A stretch of DNA of 64,000 bases. Origin: Myxococcota bacterium. Its GTDB lineage: Bacteria; Myxococcota; XYA12-FULL-58-9; JALHOP01. The notes beneath the pieces are model-generated. The model had not been told where the DNA came from, searched no databases, and worked only from the letters and a program-made list of their open reading frames with translations. The first letter of the stretch is position 1. Every line of letters starts with the position of its first letter. Where the stretch lies: positions 310,001-374,000 of the forward strand of contig JALHOP010000001.1 of NCBI GenBank assembly GCA_022842935.1. Reading direction: 5' to 3'. Positions 1-8,625 of the stretch are shown in pieces. The position numbers were made by a program, and so were the translations under genes.

Positions 1-746
1 GCGATGACGGTCGCCGAGCGAGGCGCGCCGGTCAGCAATGCCATCTCGCCGATCACCATGCCCGGGCCTAACTTGGCGAGCTGATGGCCGCCTTTTTCTA
101 CACGCACGTGTCCGCTCGCGACGACGAGCAGAGTGTTACCCTTCTCGCCCTCGACCAAGAGCTTTGAGCCCTTGGCGACACGCTTGTAGTGCAGACGCTT
201 GACAGTCTCGACGAAAGCCTCCTCGTCGAGCTCGGAAAAGAGTGGCATGGGCAGCGGGATAGCTGCCTCGCCAGCGGGCGAAAACGTGAGGCCAACCTGG
301 ACGATCTTCTCGAAGCGCTGAGCGGGCTCCAGCTTGAGCAAGTCATCGGCCCGAAGGGTGTTCGCGTCACGGGTTTTCGACTTGAGCGCCGGCGGTGTCG
401 ATAAATTGCCCGCCTTGGCGCGCACGCCGCGGACATGGATGCGCCCCAGAGTCGCGAGGAGGCTCGCGTCGCTTGGTGCACGCTCGATGCCCTGGCGAAT
501 CACCACCATGGCTGGGAGCAGATAGCCATCATGTGCGAGGCGATCGGCGAGAGCGCGCATGATTTTCAACGCAGCTGCCGCCTGACCCGCATCGCCCAGC
601 GTAATGGCGAGCGCGAGGCGTGTGTTGCGGTCGTCCGGAGAGGCGGCGACCAGCTCCGCAAGGTAAGCCGCGGCGTCGGCCGGTTTTCCCGCGCGCAGGG
701 CTTCGTCGACGCGCGAACGCGTTGCACCCGTCGTGTCGTTGCTCAT
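1..746 (-). CDS. cyclic nucleotide-binding (Crp-like) domain protein with TPR-like N-terminus, 3' end outside window
   Basis: The minus-strand frame from ATG 744-746 stays open to the left edge (about 248 codons), so the C-terminus is missing. The first ~100 residues are Ala/Leu-rich paired helices of tetratricopeptide style (AADAAAYLAELVAASPDD, then a second pair). From about residue 165 a cyclic nucleotide-binding beta-roll begins: FSELDEEAF, VAKGSKLLVEGEKGNTLLVV, then GPGMVIGEMALLTGAPRSAT, which has the GE...R-A phosphate-binding-cassette signature of cNMP proteins. It is probably a cytoplasmic signalling adaptor that senses a nucleotide; no DNA-binding domain is visible in the retained part. 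It is divergent from the SPFH gene and shares the 747-871 intergenic region. Good confidence in the domain, none in the ligand. Confidence 0.82.
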   Translation of the reverse strand, partial: MSNDTTGATRSRVDEALRAGKPADAAAYLAELVAASPDDRNTRLALAITLGDAGQAAAALKIMRALADRLAHDGYLLPAMVVIRQGIERAPSDASLLATLGRIHVRGVRAKAGNLSTPPALKSKTRDANTLRADDLLKLEPAQRFEKIVQVGLTFSPAGEAAIPLPMPLFSELDEEAFVETVKRLHYKRVAKGSKLLVEGEKGNTLLVVASGHVRVEKGGHQLAKLGPGMVIGEMALLTGAPRSATVI

Positions 747-824
747 GAAACGAAGCTTCCAAGGTTGTGGGCGCAACTTCAAGTTTATGGACGGATACAC
801 GCCGACCGATTGCCATTGCCCGGC

Positions 825-854
825 TGTTATCAAAGTGATATCACTTTGATAACA
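825..854. promoter_or_regulatory. 30-bp perfect palindrome, probable operator of the SPFH/RHH unit
   Basis: Positions 825-854 are a perfect inverted repeat centred on TGATATCA, with outer arms TGTTATCA and TGATAACA. It can be read as two overlapping copies of TATCA-N3-TGATA (828-840 and 839-851). It lies between the divergent cNMP and SPFH genes and ends 17 bp before the preferred SPFH start. Arrays of closely spaced half-sites are what ribbon-helix-helix dimers bind, and a 55-aa RHH protein is encoded just downstream. Operator function and autoregulation are inferences; the symmetry is read directly. Confidence 0.7.
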
Positions 855-871
855 AAATGGAGGTTGGCGCC

Positions 872-1756
872 ATGAGCTCCAGCACAGGGGTCCCGGCCGA
901 GAAGCGCAGAAACGCATTGCCTGGTTTACCGATGGTCGTGCTTGGCATCGTCATTGGCCTGGTCGGCGGGCTGATCATCGTGAGTCGCGGTTTCGAGCCC
1001 GATGAAGTACCGGTCGTCATCGGCGCCCTCGTCATCATCGAGGTCTTCATCGTGCGCGGCATTTTCGTGCTCGCTCCCAACGAGGCGCGCATCTTGCTGC
1101 TATTTGGCACCTACAAGGGCACCGTGGCAGGGCAGGGAATGCACTGGGTGAATCCCTTCATGACCCGTATGGCGACGAACCTCCGCGCCAATAGTTTCGA
1201 GAGCAACAAGCTCAAGGTGAACGACTTCGATGGTAACCCCATCGAGATCGCCGCGATCATCGTCTACCGGATCGTTGACACCGCTAAAGCGGCCTTCGCT
1301 GTCGACGATAGCCGCCACTACATGCAGGTGCAGAGCGAGTCAGGGCTACGCAGCCTCGCGAGCCACTACCCGTATGACAGCGAAGACCACGACAAACCGT
1401 CGCTCCGCGGTAGCATCGACATCGTCGCCGAGAAGCTCAAGCACGAGCTGCAGCAGCGGGTCGCCATGGCTGGCCTGCAGATCGTCGAGGCACGCATCAG
1501 CTTTCTCGCCTACGCGCCCGAAATCGCGCACGCGATGCTGCAACGCCAGCAGGCTTCGGCAATCATCGCAGCGCGTCAAAAAATCGTCGAAGGCGCCGTG
1601 GGCATGGTCGAAAGCGCCCTCGACCTGCTCGCCAAGAAGCATGTCGTGCACCTCGACGAGGAGCGCAAGGCGCAGATGGTGTCGAATCTGCTCGTTGTGT
1701 TGTGCGGCGAGCGCGGCACCCAGGCGGTCGTCAATACCGGCACGCTCTACGGTTGA
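872..1756 (+). CDS. SPFH/band 7 (stomatin/slipin-like) membrane protein
   Basis: Two hydrophobic stretches lie near the N-terminus ([20 protein letters not shown] and [20 protein letters not shown]), followed by a band 7 domain: [26 protein letters not shown], then a helical region with [24 protein letters not shown] proteins oligomerise into membrane microdomain scaffolds. An ATG at 857 is also in frame, but GGAGG at 859-863 sits at ideal distance from the ATG at 872, so 872 (294 aa) is preferred. A 55-aa ribbon-helix-helix protein follows after 65 bp and a palindromic operator precedes, suggesting an autoregulated two-gene unit. The substrate or partner is unknown. Confidence 0.86.
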   Translation: MSSSTGVPAEKRRNALPGLPMVVLGIVIGLVGGLIIVSRGFEPDEVPVVIGALVIIEVFIVRGIFVLAPNEARILLLFGTYKGTVAGQGMHWVNPFMTRMATNLRANSFESNKLKVNDFDGNPIEIAAIIVYRIVDTAKAAFAVDDSRHYMQVQSESGLRSLASHYPYDSEDHDKPSLRGSIDIVAEKLKHELQQRVAMAGLQIVEARISFLAYAPEIAHAMLQRQQASAIIAARQKIVEGAVGMVESALDLLAKKHVVHLDEERKAQMVSNLLVVLCGERGTQAVVNTGTLYG

Positions 1757-1821
1757 TACTGGCGAGACCCTTATGGCGTAGCTACGAAACCCGGGGCGGG
1801 ACTTAGCGAAGCGAAGTGACC

Positions 1822-1989
1822 ATGGCAGAGCGAAAGGCTTTCTTGCTGCGCATCGATCCACAGGTCCTTGCCGCCTTGCAGCGCTGGGCCGACGACGAGC
1901 TTCGTAGCTTGAATGGCCAGATCGAGTTCGTTCTGCGCCAAGCGATCGTCGACGCTGGGCGCCTGCCAAAAAAGAATACCAAGCCGTGA
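1822..1989 (+). CDS. ribbon-helix-helix (Arc/MetJ-type) small DNA-binding protein
   Basis: This 55-aa ORF starts at ATG 1822 and stops at TGA 1987-1989. It begins MAERKAFLLRIDPQVLAAL, a short beta strand (KAFLLRI) followed by D-P-x-V-L/A-A-L and two helices (WADDELRSLNGQIEFVLRQA), the usual Arc/CopG layout in which the strand pairs between subunits to contact the DNA major groove. It ends with a basic tail (LPKKNTKP). It lies 65 bp after the SPFH gene on the same strand, so it is probably co-transcribed and probably binds the palindrome at 825-854. It could instead act as an antitoxin-like protein, but no toxin ORF is adjacent. Confidence 0.8.
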   Translation: MAERKAFLLRIDPQVLAALQRWADDELRSLNGQIEFVLRQAIVDAGRLPKKNTKP

Positions 1990-2077
1990 CCGGGCGTTAG
2001 CGTGTTGCGAGGCGCTCACTGCCTCTCGCGCCGTCGCCAGTTGCCAGCTCGGCGATCGCCGTGTTACCGCCCGCCGA

Positions 2078-3097
2078 ATGAGCGCCGCCCGGACTGAGCG
2101 TCTGTTGAACCTGCTGACGTTGTTGCTCAACGCCCGCCGGCCGGTTTCTCTGCGTGAAATCCGGGAGCTCGAAGAGTTCGAGGCCTACAAGACAAGTGAT
2201 CCGAAGAGCGGCGAGCGAGCCTTCGAGCGTGACAAGTCGGCCTTACTCGAGCTGGGCGTCCCGTTGCGCTGGGTCGCGCCCGAGCGTGAGGACGAAGAGG
2301 ACGGTACGGGTGGTTACCTGGTCGACCGCGACAAGTACTACCTGCCGGACCTTGCCCTTCAACCCACCGAGCTTGCGCTCCTGTCCATCGCCGGTGCTGC
2401 GGCCGCTAGCGTCGCCGGATTTCCCGGACGCGCCGCCGTCATCCGCGCGCTCGCCAAGCTCGGGTTCGATGTCGATGAAGCCCGCATGCCGGCGACGATG
2501 GCGCACACCCCGGTCCAGGAAGGCGTCGATGCCGAGCGCGTTGGCGGTCATCTCGCCAAGCTCCACGAAGCAGTCGCGGTGCAGCGGCGCATCCGTGTGG
2601 TGTACGACGGCGGCCGTGGTGCGGCGCCGACGACACGCGAGGTCAATCCGTACGGCCTCTACTACAAGCAAGGGGCCTGGTATCTCGTCGGACACTGCCA
2701 CCTGCGCAATGCCGAACGAACCTTCCACCTCGCCCGTATCCGCGAGCTCGCCGACGTCCGCGCGGGCGGCCAGCACGAGTTTTCGGTGCCGAAGGACTTC
2801 GATCTCGCCAAACACGCGCGTCGCCGTCCTTGGGAATTTCCCCAGGAGAAGGCTTACGCGGTCTCCGTGAAGCTCGCGGAGCGCCTGTTGCCGGCCATGC
2901 ATGAGATCTTCGGGCCGAACGTCACCAGCGAGCCTGCGCCGGACGGTGGTGCCGTCGTACGGCTACAGGCGACGCACACCAATGCGCTGGTCAACACGCT
3001 CTTGCCCTACGGCGCGGCGGCCGAGGTCTTGGAGCCGCGGTTCCTGCGCGACATCATGCGCGGTACCTACGAGCGACTCGCGGCGGCATACGCATGA
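2078..3097 (+). CDS. WYL domain-containing transcriptional regulator (first of a tandem pair)
   Basis: 339 aa from ATG 2078 (MSAARTERLLNLLTLLLNAR). This start is chosen because the longer frame from 1913 would overlap the RHH gene. The N-terminal ~70 residues form a DeoR-type winged helix (PVSLREIRELEEF, then a DKSALLELGVPLRW wing segment). The centre carries a WYL domain with the literal triad in GAWYLVGHCHLRN and the conserved R at FHLARIREL. WYL domains sense ligands, often nucleic acid, in regulators such as PafB/PafC. The stop overlaps the next start (ATGA), so the two WYL proteins are translationally coupled and probably act as a heterodimer. Confidence 0.88.
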   Translation: MSAARTERLLNLLTLLLNARRPVSLREIRELEEFEAYKTSDPKSGERAFERDKSALLELGVPLRWVAPEREDEEDGTGGYLVDRDKYYLPDLALQPTELALLSIAGAAAASVAGFPGRAAVIRALAKLGFDVDEARMPATMAHTPVQEGVDAERVGGHLAKLHEAVAVQRRIRVVYDGGRGAAPTTREVNPYGLYYKQGAWYLVGHCHLRNAERTFHLARIRELADVRAGGQHEFSVPKDFDLAKHARRRPWEFPQEKAYAVSVKLAERLLPAMHEIFGPNVTSEPAPDGGAVVRLQATHTNALVNTLLPYGAAAEVLEPRFLRDIMRGTYERLAAAYA

Positions 3098-4059
3098 GTG
3101 TCACCGATCGTCTCGGCCGACTGCTGTTCATCGTGCCCTATGTGGCGCACCGCGATGGGGTGACGCTTCAAGAGCTCGCCGAGAAGCTCGGCGTTTCGAC
3201 CTCGCAGATCGAGTCGGATCTCGAGCTGCTTGCCATGGTCGGTCAGCCGCCGCTCACACCCGATCACCTCATCGACTTGTATGTCGAGGACGACGTCGTC
3301 TACGTCGATCTCGACCAATCGCTCTCGCGTCCGCTTCAGCTGACACACGAAGAAGCAAGCGCGCTGGTACTCTCCGCCAAGCTGGTCGGCGATCTGGGAG
3401 GGCTTGGTACCGAGCTCGAAGCGGTCCTCGCCAAAATTGCCGAACACTTGAACCCGGCCGAGAAAGAGATGGTCGCCGTCCTCGCGGAGCGCGTCGGTAT
3501 CTCGCGGGAGCTGCCCGAAGGTGCCGTCTCGGCTAGCTTGCGCAAGGCCTGCGAAGCGAGTCGTGAGGTGGCGCTCGAGTACTACTCGGCGTCGAGCGAC
3601 CGTCATAAGCGCTACAGGGTGAAGCCTCTGGGACTCGTTTCGCACAGCGGCATGGAGTACGTTGTCGCGCTCGATATCGACGAAGACGACCACGAGAAGC
3701 TCTTTCGCATCGACCGTATCGGCAGCGTGCAGGTGACGGAACGTGGCTTCGAGAAGCCGCGTGACTTCGACCTCGCTCGTTTTCGCACCCAGCGACTCTA
3801 CTTCGGTGAGCGCGCCTTCACGGCGGAGGTGTGGTTCTCCAAAGCGGTAGCCCGCGAGGTCTCCGAGCGCTTCTCCGAGACCGATGTGACGCGCGAGGCC
3901 GACGGCAGCCTCAAGGTTCGCGTCTCGACCTCGAGTCCTGCGTGGCTCGCGCGCTGGGTGTTGCCCTTCGGCGAAGATGCTCGCGTCTTGAGCCCCGAGC
4001 AGCCACGCCAGTACATTGCCGAGCTCATGGCCTCCGCAGTCGCTGCGTATCGTCGTTAA
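3094..4059 (+). CDS. WYL domain-containing regulator (second of the pair), degenerate WYL triad
   Basis: 321 aa. The start ATG 3094 overlaps the stop of the upstream WYL gene by 4 bp. The N-terminus is again a helix-turn-helix (GVTLQELAEKLGVSTSQIESD), followed by a ligand-binding half with EVALEYYSASSDRHKRYRVK, GLVSHSGMEYVVALDIDED and LFRIDRIGSVQV. Where the partner has W-Y-L, this protein has E-Y-V-V, although the downstream R-I-D-R-I segment is kept. The arrangement parallels actinobacterial PafB-PafC. The target genes are unknown; RidA and RNase Z follow 24 bp downstream and may be co-transcribed. Confidence 0.85.
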   Translation: MSVTDRLGRLLFIVPYVAHRDGVTLQELAEKLGVSTSQIESDLELLAMVGQPPLTPDHLIDLYVEDDVVYVDLDQSLSRPLQLTHEEASALVLSAKLVGDLGGLGTELEAVLAKIAEHLNPAEKEMVAVLAERVGISRELPEGAVSASLRKACEASREVALEYYSASSDRHKRYRVKPLGLVSHSGMEYVVALDIDEDDHEKLFRIDRIGSVQVTERGFEKPRDFDLARFRTQRLYFGERAFTAEVWFSKAVAREVSERFSETDVTREADGSLKVRVSTSSPAWLARWVLPFGEDARVLSPEQPRQYIAELMASAVAAYRR

Positions 4060-4083
4060 GGAACTCAAGGAGAGAAACGGGAT

Positions 4084-4545
4084 ATGGCGAAGCGTCCATC
4101 GATTCACGAGATGATCACTTCGCGCAAAGCGCCGAAGCCAGTGGGACCTTACTCGCAGGCGGTGCGCACGAAGGCGCCCGGAGAGATTCTCTACGTATCC
4201 GGACAGATCCCCATCGAGGTTCCGAGCGGCAACGTCTTTCGTGGCGAGATCAAGAAGCAAGCGGAGATTGCGCTCACCCACGTTCGCAATATCGTGCAGG
4301 ACGCCGGCTTCACGATGGATGACGTGGTCAAAGTCACCATCTTCCTCACCGACATGAAGCAGTTCGACGCGGTCAATGAGGTGTACACCAAGTTCTTCGT
4401 TGGTCAGATGTTGCCCGCGCGCGCGGTCGTTGGCGTCGCTGCTCTTCCCAAAGAAGTGAACGTCGAGGTCGAAGCGGTGGCCGTCAAGAAGGGCATGTCG
4501 GCGATGGACGAGCTCTTCGGCGAGGAGCCGGCGCCGAAGCGCTGA
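4084..4545 (+). CDS. RidA/YjgF-family reactive intermediate (enamine/imine) deaminase
   Basis: 153 aa. It contains the family landmarks PVGPYSQAVRT, ILYVSGQIPI, VVKVTIFLTDMKQFDAVNEV and LPARAVVGVAALPKEVNVEVEAVAV in order. The Arg in LPARAVV matches the catalytic Arg that contacts the substrate carboxylate in RidA trimers. The usual family length is near 128; here about 15 residues are added at the N-terminus and about 17 at the C-terminus (MSAMDELFGEEPAPKR). Members hydrolyse 2-aminoacrylate and related imines made by PLP enzymes. AAGGAG lies upstream of the ATG at the far end of the usual spacing. RNase Z starts 1 bp after the stop, indicating co-translation. Confidence 0.9.
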   Translation: MAKRPSIHEMITSRKAPKPVGPYSQAVRTKAPGEILYVSGQIPIEVPSGNVFRGEIKKQAEIALTHVRNIVQDAGFTMDDVVKVTIFLTDMKQFDAVNEVYTKFFVGQMLPARAVVGVAALPKEVNVEVEAVAVKKGMSAMDELFGEEPAPKR

Positions 4546-4546
4546 T

Positions 4547-5458
4547 ATGTTCGACGTGGTGTTTCTCGGAACGGCGGCGAGCACGCCGTCCATCGATCGC
4601 GGGTTGTCGTCGCTCCTCGTGCGCGCTGGGCGCGAGCGTTTTCTCATCGACTGCGGCGAGGGCACGCAGCGTCAGCTCCTCAAATCCGGCATCGGCTTCC
4701 GGAAGCTCTCTGGCATTCTGCTGACGCATGCACACCTCGACCACATTCTTGGTCTACCTGGCTTGTTGTCGACGTTGGCGCTGCTCGAGGCTGGCGGAGA
4801 AGAACCAATGACCCTCGGCGCCGCGCCCGGAACGCTCAGGCTCGCGCAACAGCTCCTGCGCGGCGTTTGGTCGAGCGGACGCACGCCGTTACCGGTCATC
4901 TTCAAAGAGCTGGCGCCCGGCGTTGTTCACAAAACCGACGATCTCGAAGTCCGCTGTTTTGGCGTGCGGCACGGCGAGACGGATAGCCTAGGCTACGTGT
5001 TCGAGTCCCCGACGCGTCGCCACTTGATCCCCGAGCGTCTGGCGGCTGTTGGTGTTCCCAACGGCCCCGAGCGCGCGAGGCTTGCCCGTGGCGAGTCGAT
5101 CACTCTCGCAGATGGCAAGGTCGTCTCACCTGACGAGGTTACGAGCCCGCCAACGCCGGGTACCAAGCTGGTGGTTGTCGGTGATGTCGAAGAGACCACG
5201 GCGATCTTGCCGCATGCGCGCGGTGCTCACGCCATCGTCATCGAAGCAACGTTCCTGGGGCCTGACGCAGCCCTCGCGAAAGAGCGTGCTCACCTCACGG
5301 CTCGCGGTGCCGCTGAGCTCGCGCGCGACGCTGGAGCGAAGGCCCTTTACCTCACGCACATCTCTGGGCGCTATGGCGCGGACGCCGTCCTTGCTGATGC
5401 CCAGTCTGTTTTTGCGGACACGCGCATCGCTCACGATTTCTTGACGTTTAGTGTCTAG
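4547..5458 (+). CDS. rnz: ribonuclease Z-like metallo-beta-lactamase-fold hydrolase
   Basis: 303 aa, the normal length for short-form RNase Z. The metal-binding motif is LTHAHLDHILGLPGLL. FLGTAASTPSIDRGLSSLLV at the N-terminus, FGVRHGETDSLGYVFE, VVVGDVEET, the E-A-T-F segment and the C-terminal LTHISGRYG all sit where RNase Z has them. RNase Z trims the 3' trailer of tRNA precursors. The gene overlaps nothing and starts 1 bp after ridA. A convergent kinase gene ends 39 bp after its stop, with no clear hairpin terminator between them. Confidence 0.85.
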   Translation: MFDVVFLGTAASTPSIDRGLSSLLVRAGRERFLIDCGEGTQRQLLKSGIGFRKLSGILLTHAHLDHILGLPGLLSTLALLEAGGEEPMTLGAAPGTLRLAQQLLRGVWSSGRTPLPVIFKELAPGVVHKTDDLEVRCFGVRHGETDSLGYVFESPTRRHLIPERLAAVGVPNGPERARLARGESITLADGKVVSPDEVTSPPTPGTKLVVVGDVEETTAILPHARGAHAIVIEATFLGPDAALAKERAHLTARGAAELARDAGAKALYLTHISGRYGADAVLADAQSVFADTRIAHDFLTFSV

Positions 5459-5497
5459 CCTCACCCGTTGCGCGGAGCTGACGGACGACAAGTACCG

Positions 5498-6916
5498 CTA
5501 GATTTCTGAGACTCGGTCGCCTTGCCGATTCGTCGGCGTCACGAGGGTCTTGGTGTCGAGAGGCGTGGGTGTCGCGGGTTGGTGCGAATACGTCGCGCTG
5601 TGCCACAAGCTCTCGAATAGCTCCATCGCCGTCTGGTTGCGCGACCGTGCGGTGACGATGATCGCGGTCGCGATGAGCGCGATCAGGGCGATGACGACCA
5701 CAGTCGGCCAGCGCGCGGGAGGGAGCGGCTCGATCACCGTCCTTTCGACGGGGATGGGGATCGGGATGGTGTCGGGCGTCAGCCGGCGCCGCGGGCCACC
5801 CTCGTGTTTCGGGCCACCCTCGTAGAGCGTGGTCTTCGCCTCGCGGTGAAGCTCGTTGAAGGCCGCCGAAATGAGCTCGGCCGCGACGAGCACCTGGGTG
5901 CGCGGGAAGTCCAACAGTGCGTTCGCGTTGATGCAGTCCGCGCCGGTAACCTTGGCATAGTGGCGCTGGCGCTCTTGCATGCTCGAGACGTCGCCGGGAA
6001 ACAGCTGGAGCATGAGATCGCGTGCTTCGCGCCGCCCCACGATTCCTTGGCTGACGATGCGGAAAGGCCCCAATGCGTCGGCGAGCTGCGCCGCCGTCTC
6101 GAAGCGCTCCGCGGGGTTCTTCGCGAGGCATCGCGATACAACCGCCTCGAGAGCATCGGGGACATCGGCGACATCGGAGAGGCGCGGCGGCTGATGGTTC
6201 GCCACCTTGTCGAAGATCGAAAAGGCGCTGCTTCCGTCGAAGGCGCGCTCACCAGAGAGCAACTCGTACAACAAGATACCGAGGGCGAAGATGTCAGCGC
6301 GGCGATCGATGGTGCCGCCTGCGGCCTGCTCGGGTGCCATGTACGCGAACTTGCCCTTGATGACGCCGGCCGCCGTCTTGTTGCTGCGGCTGTCCGCTTT
6401 CGCGATGCCGAAGTCGATGAGTTTAACTTCCCCTTCGTAGTCCACCATGACGTTGTGGGGACTGACGTCGCGATGGACGAGTCGCATGGGGCGACCGTCT
6501 GGACCCAAGGCGTTGTGCGCGTAGTCGAGCGCTTCCGCTGCTTTGCTGACGATGTAGCAGGTGAGGGCGTGCGGTAGTTGGACGCGCATCGACCTGCACG
6601 ATTTGATGATGGCGTTGAGGTCGCGCCCCCAGACCAGCTCCATTGCGATGTAGAGCGACTGCTCGATGCGACCAAGCTCGAGCGTCTGGGCGATGTTCGG
6701 ATGCATGAGGCGCGAAGCGACCTTGGCTTCGTCGACGAACATCGGAACCATGGCCGGATCGTTGGCCGCGGCGTTTGACATCCGCTTGATGGCCACCAAT
6801 CTGGAAATTCCGTCAGCTGCTTCCTTGGCGCGATAAACCTCGGCCATTCCTCCTGCGCTTACTCGATCGAGGATGATGTATTTACCGAAGCGATACGGGA
6901 ACCTGTTGAACGACAT
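5498..6916 (-). CDS. transmembrane serine/threonine protein kinase
   Basis: 472 aa from ATG 6914-6916, which has a GAGG ribosome site 6 bases upstream; an in-frame start at 6964 lacks one. Hanks-type kinase: glycine loop VSAGGMAEVY, Lys44 in VAIKRM, Glu63, HRDVSPHNVMV with catalytic Asp150 and Asn155, DFG Asp168, and MAPEQAAGG. After about residue 390 comes a Pro-rich juxtamembrane stretch (TIPIPIPVERTVIEPLPPAR), a single membrane helix (VVVIALIALIATAIIVTA) and a short ~45-residue extracytoplasmic tail with no recognisable sensor domain. The first glycine of the GxGxxG loop is replaced (S-A-G-G), which is tolerated in many myxobacterial kinases. Confidence 0.92.
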   Translation of the reverse strand: MSFNRFPYRFGKYIILDRVSAGGMAEVYRAKEAADGISRLVAIKRMSNAAANDPAMVPMFVDEAKVASRLMHPNIAQTLELGRIEQSLYIAMELVWGRDLNAIIKSCRSMRVQLPHALTCYIVSKAAEALDYAHNALGPDGRPMRLVHRDVSPHNVMVDYEGEVKLIDFGIAKADSRSNKTAAGVIKGKFAYMAPEQAAGGTIDRRADIFALGILLYELLSGERAFDGSSAFSIFDKVANHQPPRLSDVADVPDALEAVVSRCLAKNPAERFETAAQLADALGPFRIVSQGIVGRREARDLMLQLFPGDVSSMQERQRHYAKVTGADCINANALLDFPRTQVLVAAELISAAFNELHREAKTTLYEGGPKHEGGPRRRLTPDTIPIPIPVERTVIEPLPPARWPTVVVIALIALIATAIIVTARSRNQTAMELFESLWHSATYSHQPATPTPLDTKTLVTPTNRQGDRVSEI

Positions 6917-7038
6917 CGGAAACCTCGCGCCACCAACGCCCACATTGGTGACACTTCGCCCCATTCATCGTCAGAAAACCGTGACGCGTCGCACACCTTG
7001 CCCTGCCATTGTGTCACTCGGGCGGGTGCGGCGCTAAC

Positions 7039-8568
7039 TTAGCGTGTTTTCCAGGAGCTCCCAGCGCGTTCGGTCACCTCGTCGACCGCCGCCAAGGCCG
7101 CGACATATTCGCCCTCCAAGCCCAGTCCTGGGATCACGTCCCGGCCACAACGCACCAGGTTCTTGAAGTAGCCCTTCTCGCGCTTGATGGCGATGCCGAG
7201 CACGGGCCGCTCGGCCGGCTCGTAGATGGGGTGCAGTGCCCACGGATCGATGGTCCGGGTCATGTCGGTGTCGGCGTCCCAGCCAGCGGTATCCGAGGCC
7301 ATCGATTGGTCGACGATGAAGTCGTTCAAGAAGGGCACCAGTCGTGCGACCCGGCTCGCCATCTGCGCGCGCAGGGCCTGGAAGCGGGCGGGTGAACGAG
7401 CGACCTCGCTAGTGCGTACGGGACACGCGACGCTGAAGACGACATGGGCATCGTCGTCGACGCGGCGGTTGAGCTGCGAGTCGACCCGTTGCGCTGGATA
7501 GCGACGCAGGAAGAGTGGGGGATCGGCGGGCTCTGCCCCGCGTTGACGCTGGCGACCGTTCAAGAGGAACACGCTTTCGGCCATGCCATTGGGGACCACC
7601 TCGCGCTTGGCGAGGATGTTGAGCACCATCAGGCTGCCGACCGGTCGCAACACCGAGCGCTCGGCGGCGAGCTTTGCCTGACTCTTGCCCTGGGGGAGCA
7701 GCTCTTCGAATGGGCTCGTCGCGTTGTCGATGAAGAAGTCGGCCGTGTAGCTGTGGCGACCATCGGCAAGCTCGATCTCGTGCAGCTTCGCGCCGTTGGT
7801 GTTGATGAGCTTCACGAGTGCGCCGCGGCGAACATTGACCCCCGCCTCGTCGGCAGCCTTTACGAAAATGTCCGCCATATCGAACAAGCGATCCGTGAAG
7901 CTGACCGTGCCGCGATAGTACCGCGCGATGAGCCGGATGGCGTGGAACGCGGATGGCGATTGCGCCGAGAGATTGCCGAAGAACGAAAGCGGTCCGAGCA
8001 ACAGGTCACGAATCGGGTGGTCCGTCGGGATGCTCTGGAAGATCGGGTGCTCCTCGAACGGGACGTCGAGATGCTCCATCTCGGAGAGCTCGCGCCGCAC
8101 CTTGAAGCCCTCGAAGAAGCCGGTCGACAGCAGCTTGGGTTGCCGTGCCAGAAACGCGTTGATCTCACCGTCGATCTCGACCAATCGCGTGAAGAACTCC
8201 CGGACCTGGTCGACGAGATCAGGAAACTCGAGCTTGAGCTCGCCAAGCCATGCCTCTGGTGTTGCGCGCACATCGATACGGTGGCCCGGCATGACCGCCT
8301 GGAAAGAGGTTGCGGGTGTCTCGAGCTTGGCGCGTAAGTGCGGCCCCAAAGCGAGCTCTTGATGCACGAGCTTTGCTGGCGGCGAATCGTCGAGGTTCGG
8401 GACGAGTGTCGGGACGAGCGGCAAGCGAAACCCGTTGCGTCGGTAGGCGTTGGTCTGCTCACCGTGGTCGACCAGCAGGACGCGACGGCCGCGCTTGGCG
8501 AGCAACGCCGCCGCGATGATGCCGGAGAGCTGGGTGCCGACTACCGCGACGTCGAAGTGCTGCGACAT
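7039..8568 (-). CDS. FAD-dependent oxidoreductase (phytoene desaturase-like / NAD(P)-binding)
   Basis: 509 aa from ATG 8566-8568 (MSQHFDVAVVGTQLSGIIAA). A longer frame to 8805 would run antisense into the neighbouring lipoprotein gene. The N-terminus is a dinucleotide-binding beta-alpha-beta unit (VAVVGTQLSGIIAAALLAKR, then VLLVDHGEQ). A C-terminal PGLGLEGEYVAALAAVDEV resembles the FAD-closing segment of CrtI-type enzymes. The middle contains a typical NAD(P)-oxidoreductase insertion (FVKAADEAGVNVRRGALVKL). No substrate can be assigned. It is divergent from the lipoprotein at 8626 across 57 bp. A second, distantly similar oxidoreductase lies at 45051-46730. Confidence 0.72.
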   Translation of the reverse strand: MSQHFDVAVVGTQLSGIIAAALLAKRGRRVLLVDHGEQTNAYRRNGFRLPLVPTLVPNLDDSPPAKLVHQELALGPHLRAKLETPATSFQAVMPGHRIDVRATPEAWLGELKLEFPDLVDQVREFFTRLVEIDGEINAFLARQPKLLSTGFFEGFKVRRELSEMEHLDVPFEEHPIFQSIPTDHPIRDLLLGPLSFFGNLSAQSPSAFHAIRLIARYYRGTVSFTDRLFDMADIFVKAADEAGVNVRRGALVKLINTNGAKLHEIELADGRHSYTADFFIDNATSPFEELLPQGKSQAKLAAERSVLRPVGSLMVLNILAKREVVPNGMAESVFLLNGRQRQRGAEPADPPLFLRRYPAQRVDSQLNRRVDDDAHVVFSVACPVRTSEVARSPARFQALRAQMASRVARLVPFLNDFIVDQSMASDTAGWDADTDMTRTIDPWALHPIYEPAERPVLGIAIKREKGYFKNLVRCGRDVIPGLGLEGEYVAALAAVDEVTERAGSSWKTR

Positions 8569-8625
8569 GAGGTCCCATGTCGTAGCCGCATGGAACGAGG
8601 CGCGCAACCAGGTTAAAGGAAACGC

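Noticed and set aside
3067..4665. 532-aa minus-strand ORF
   Set aside because: It is fully antisense to the second WYL gene and ridA, which have clear motifs and good codon usage; it is a high-GC shadow.
5459..5497. Terminator between convergent RNase Z and kinase genes
   Set aside because: No stem with T-tract could be found in the 39-bp gap.
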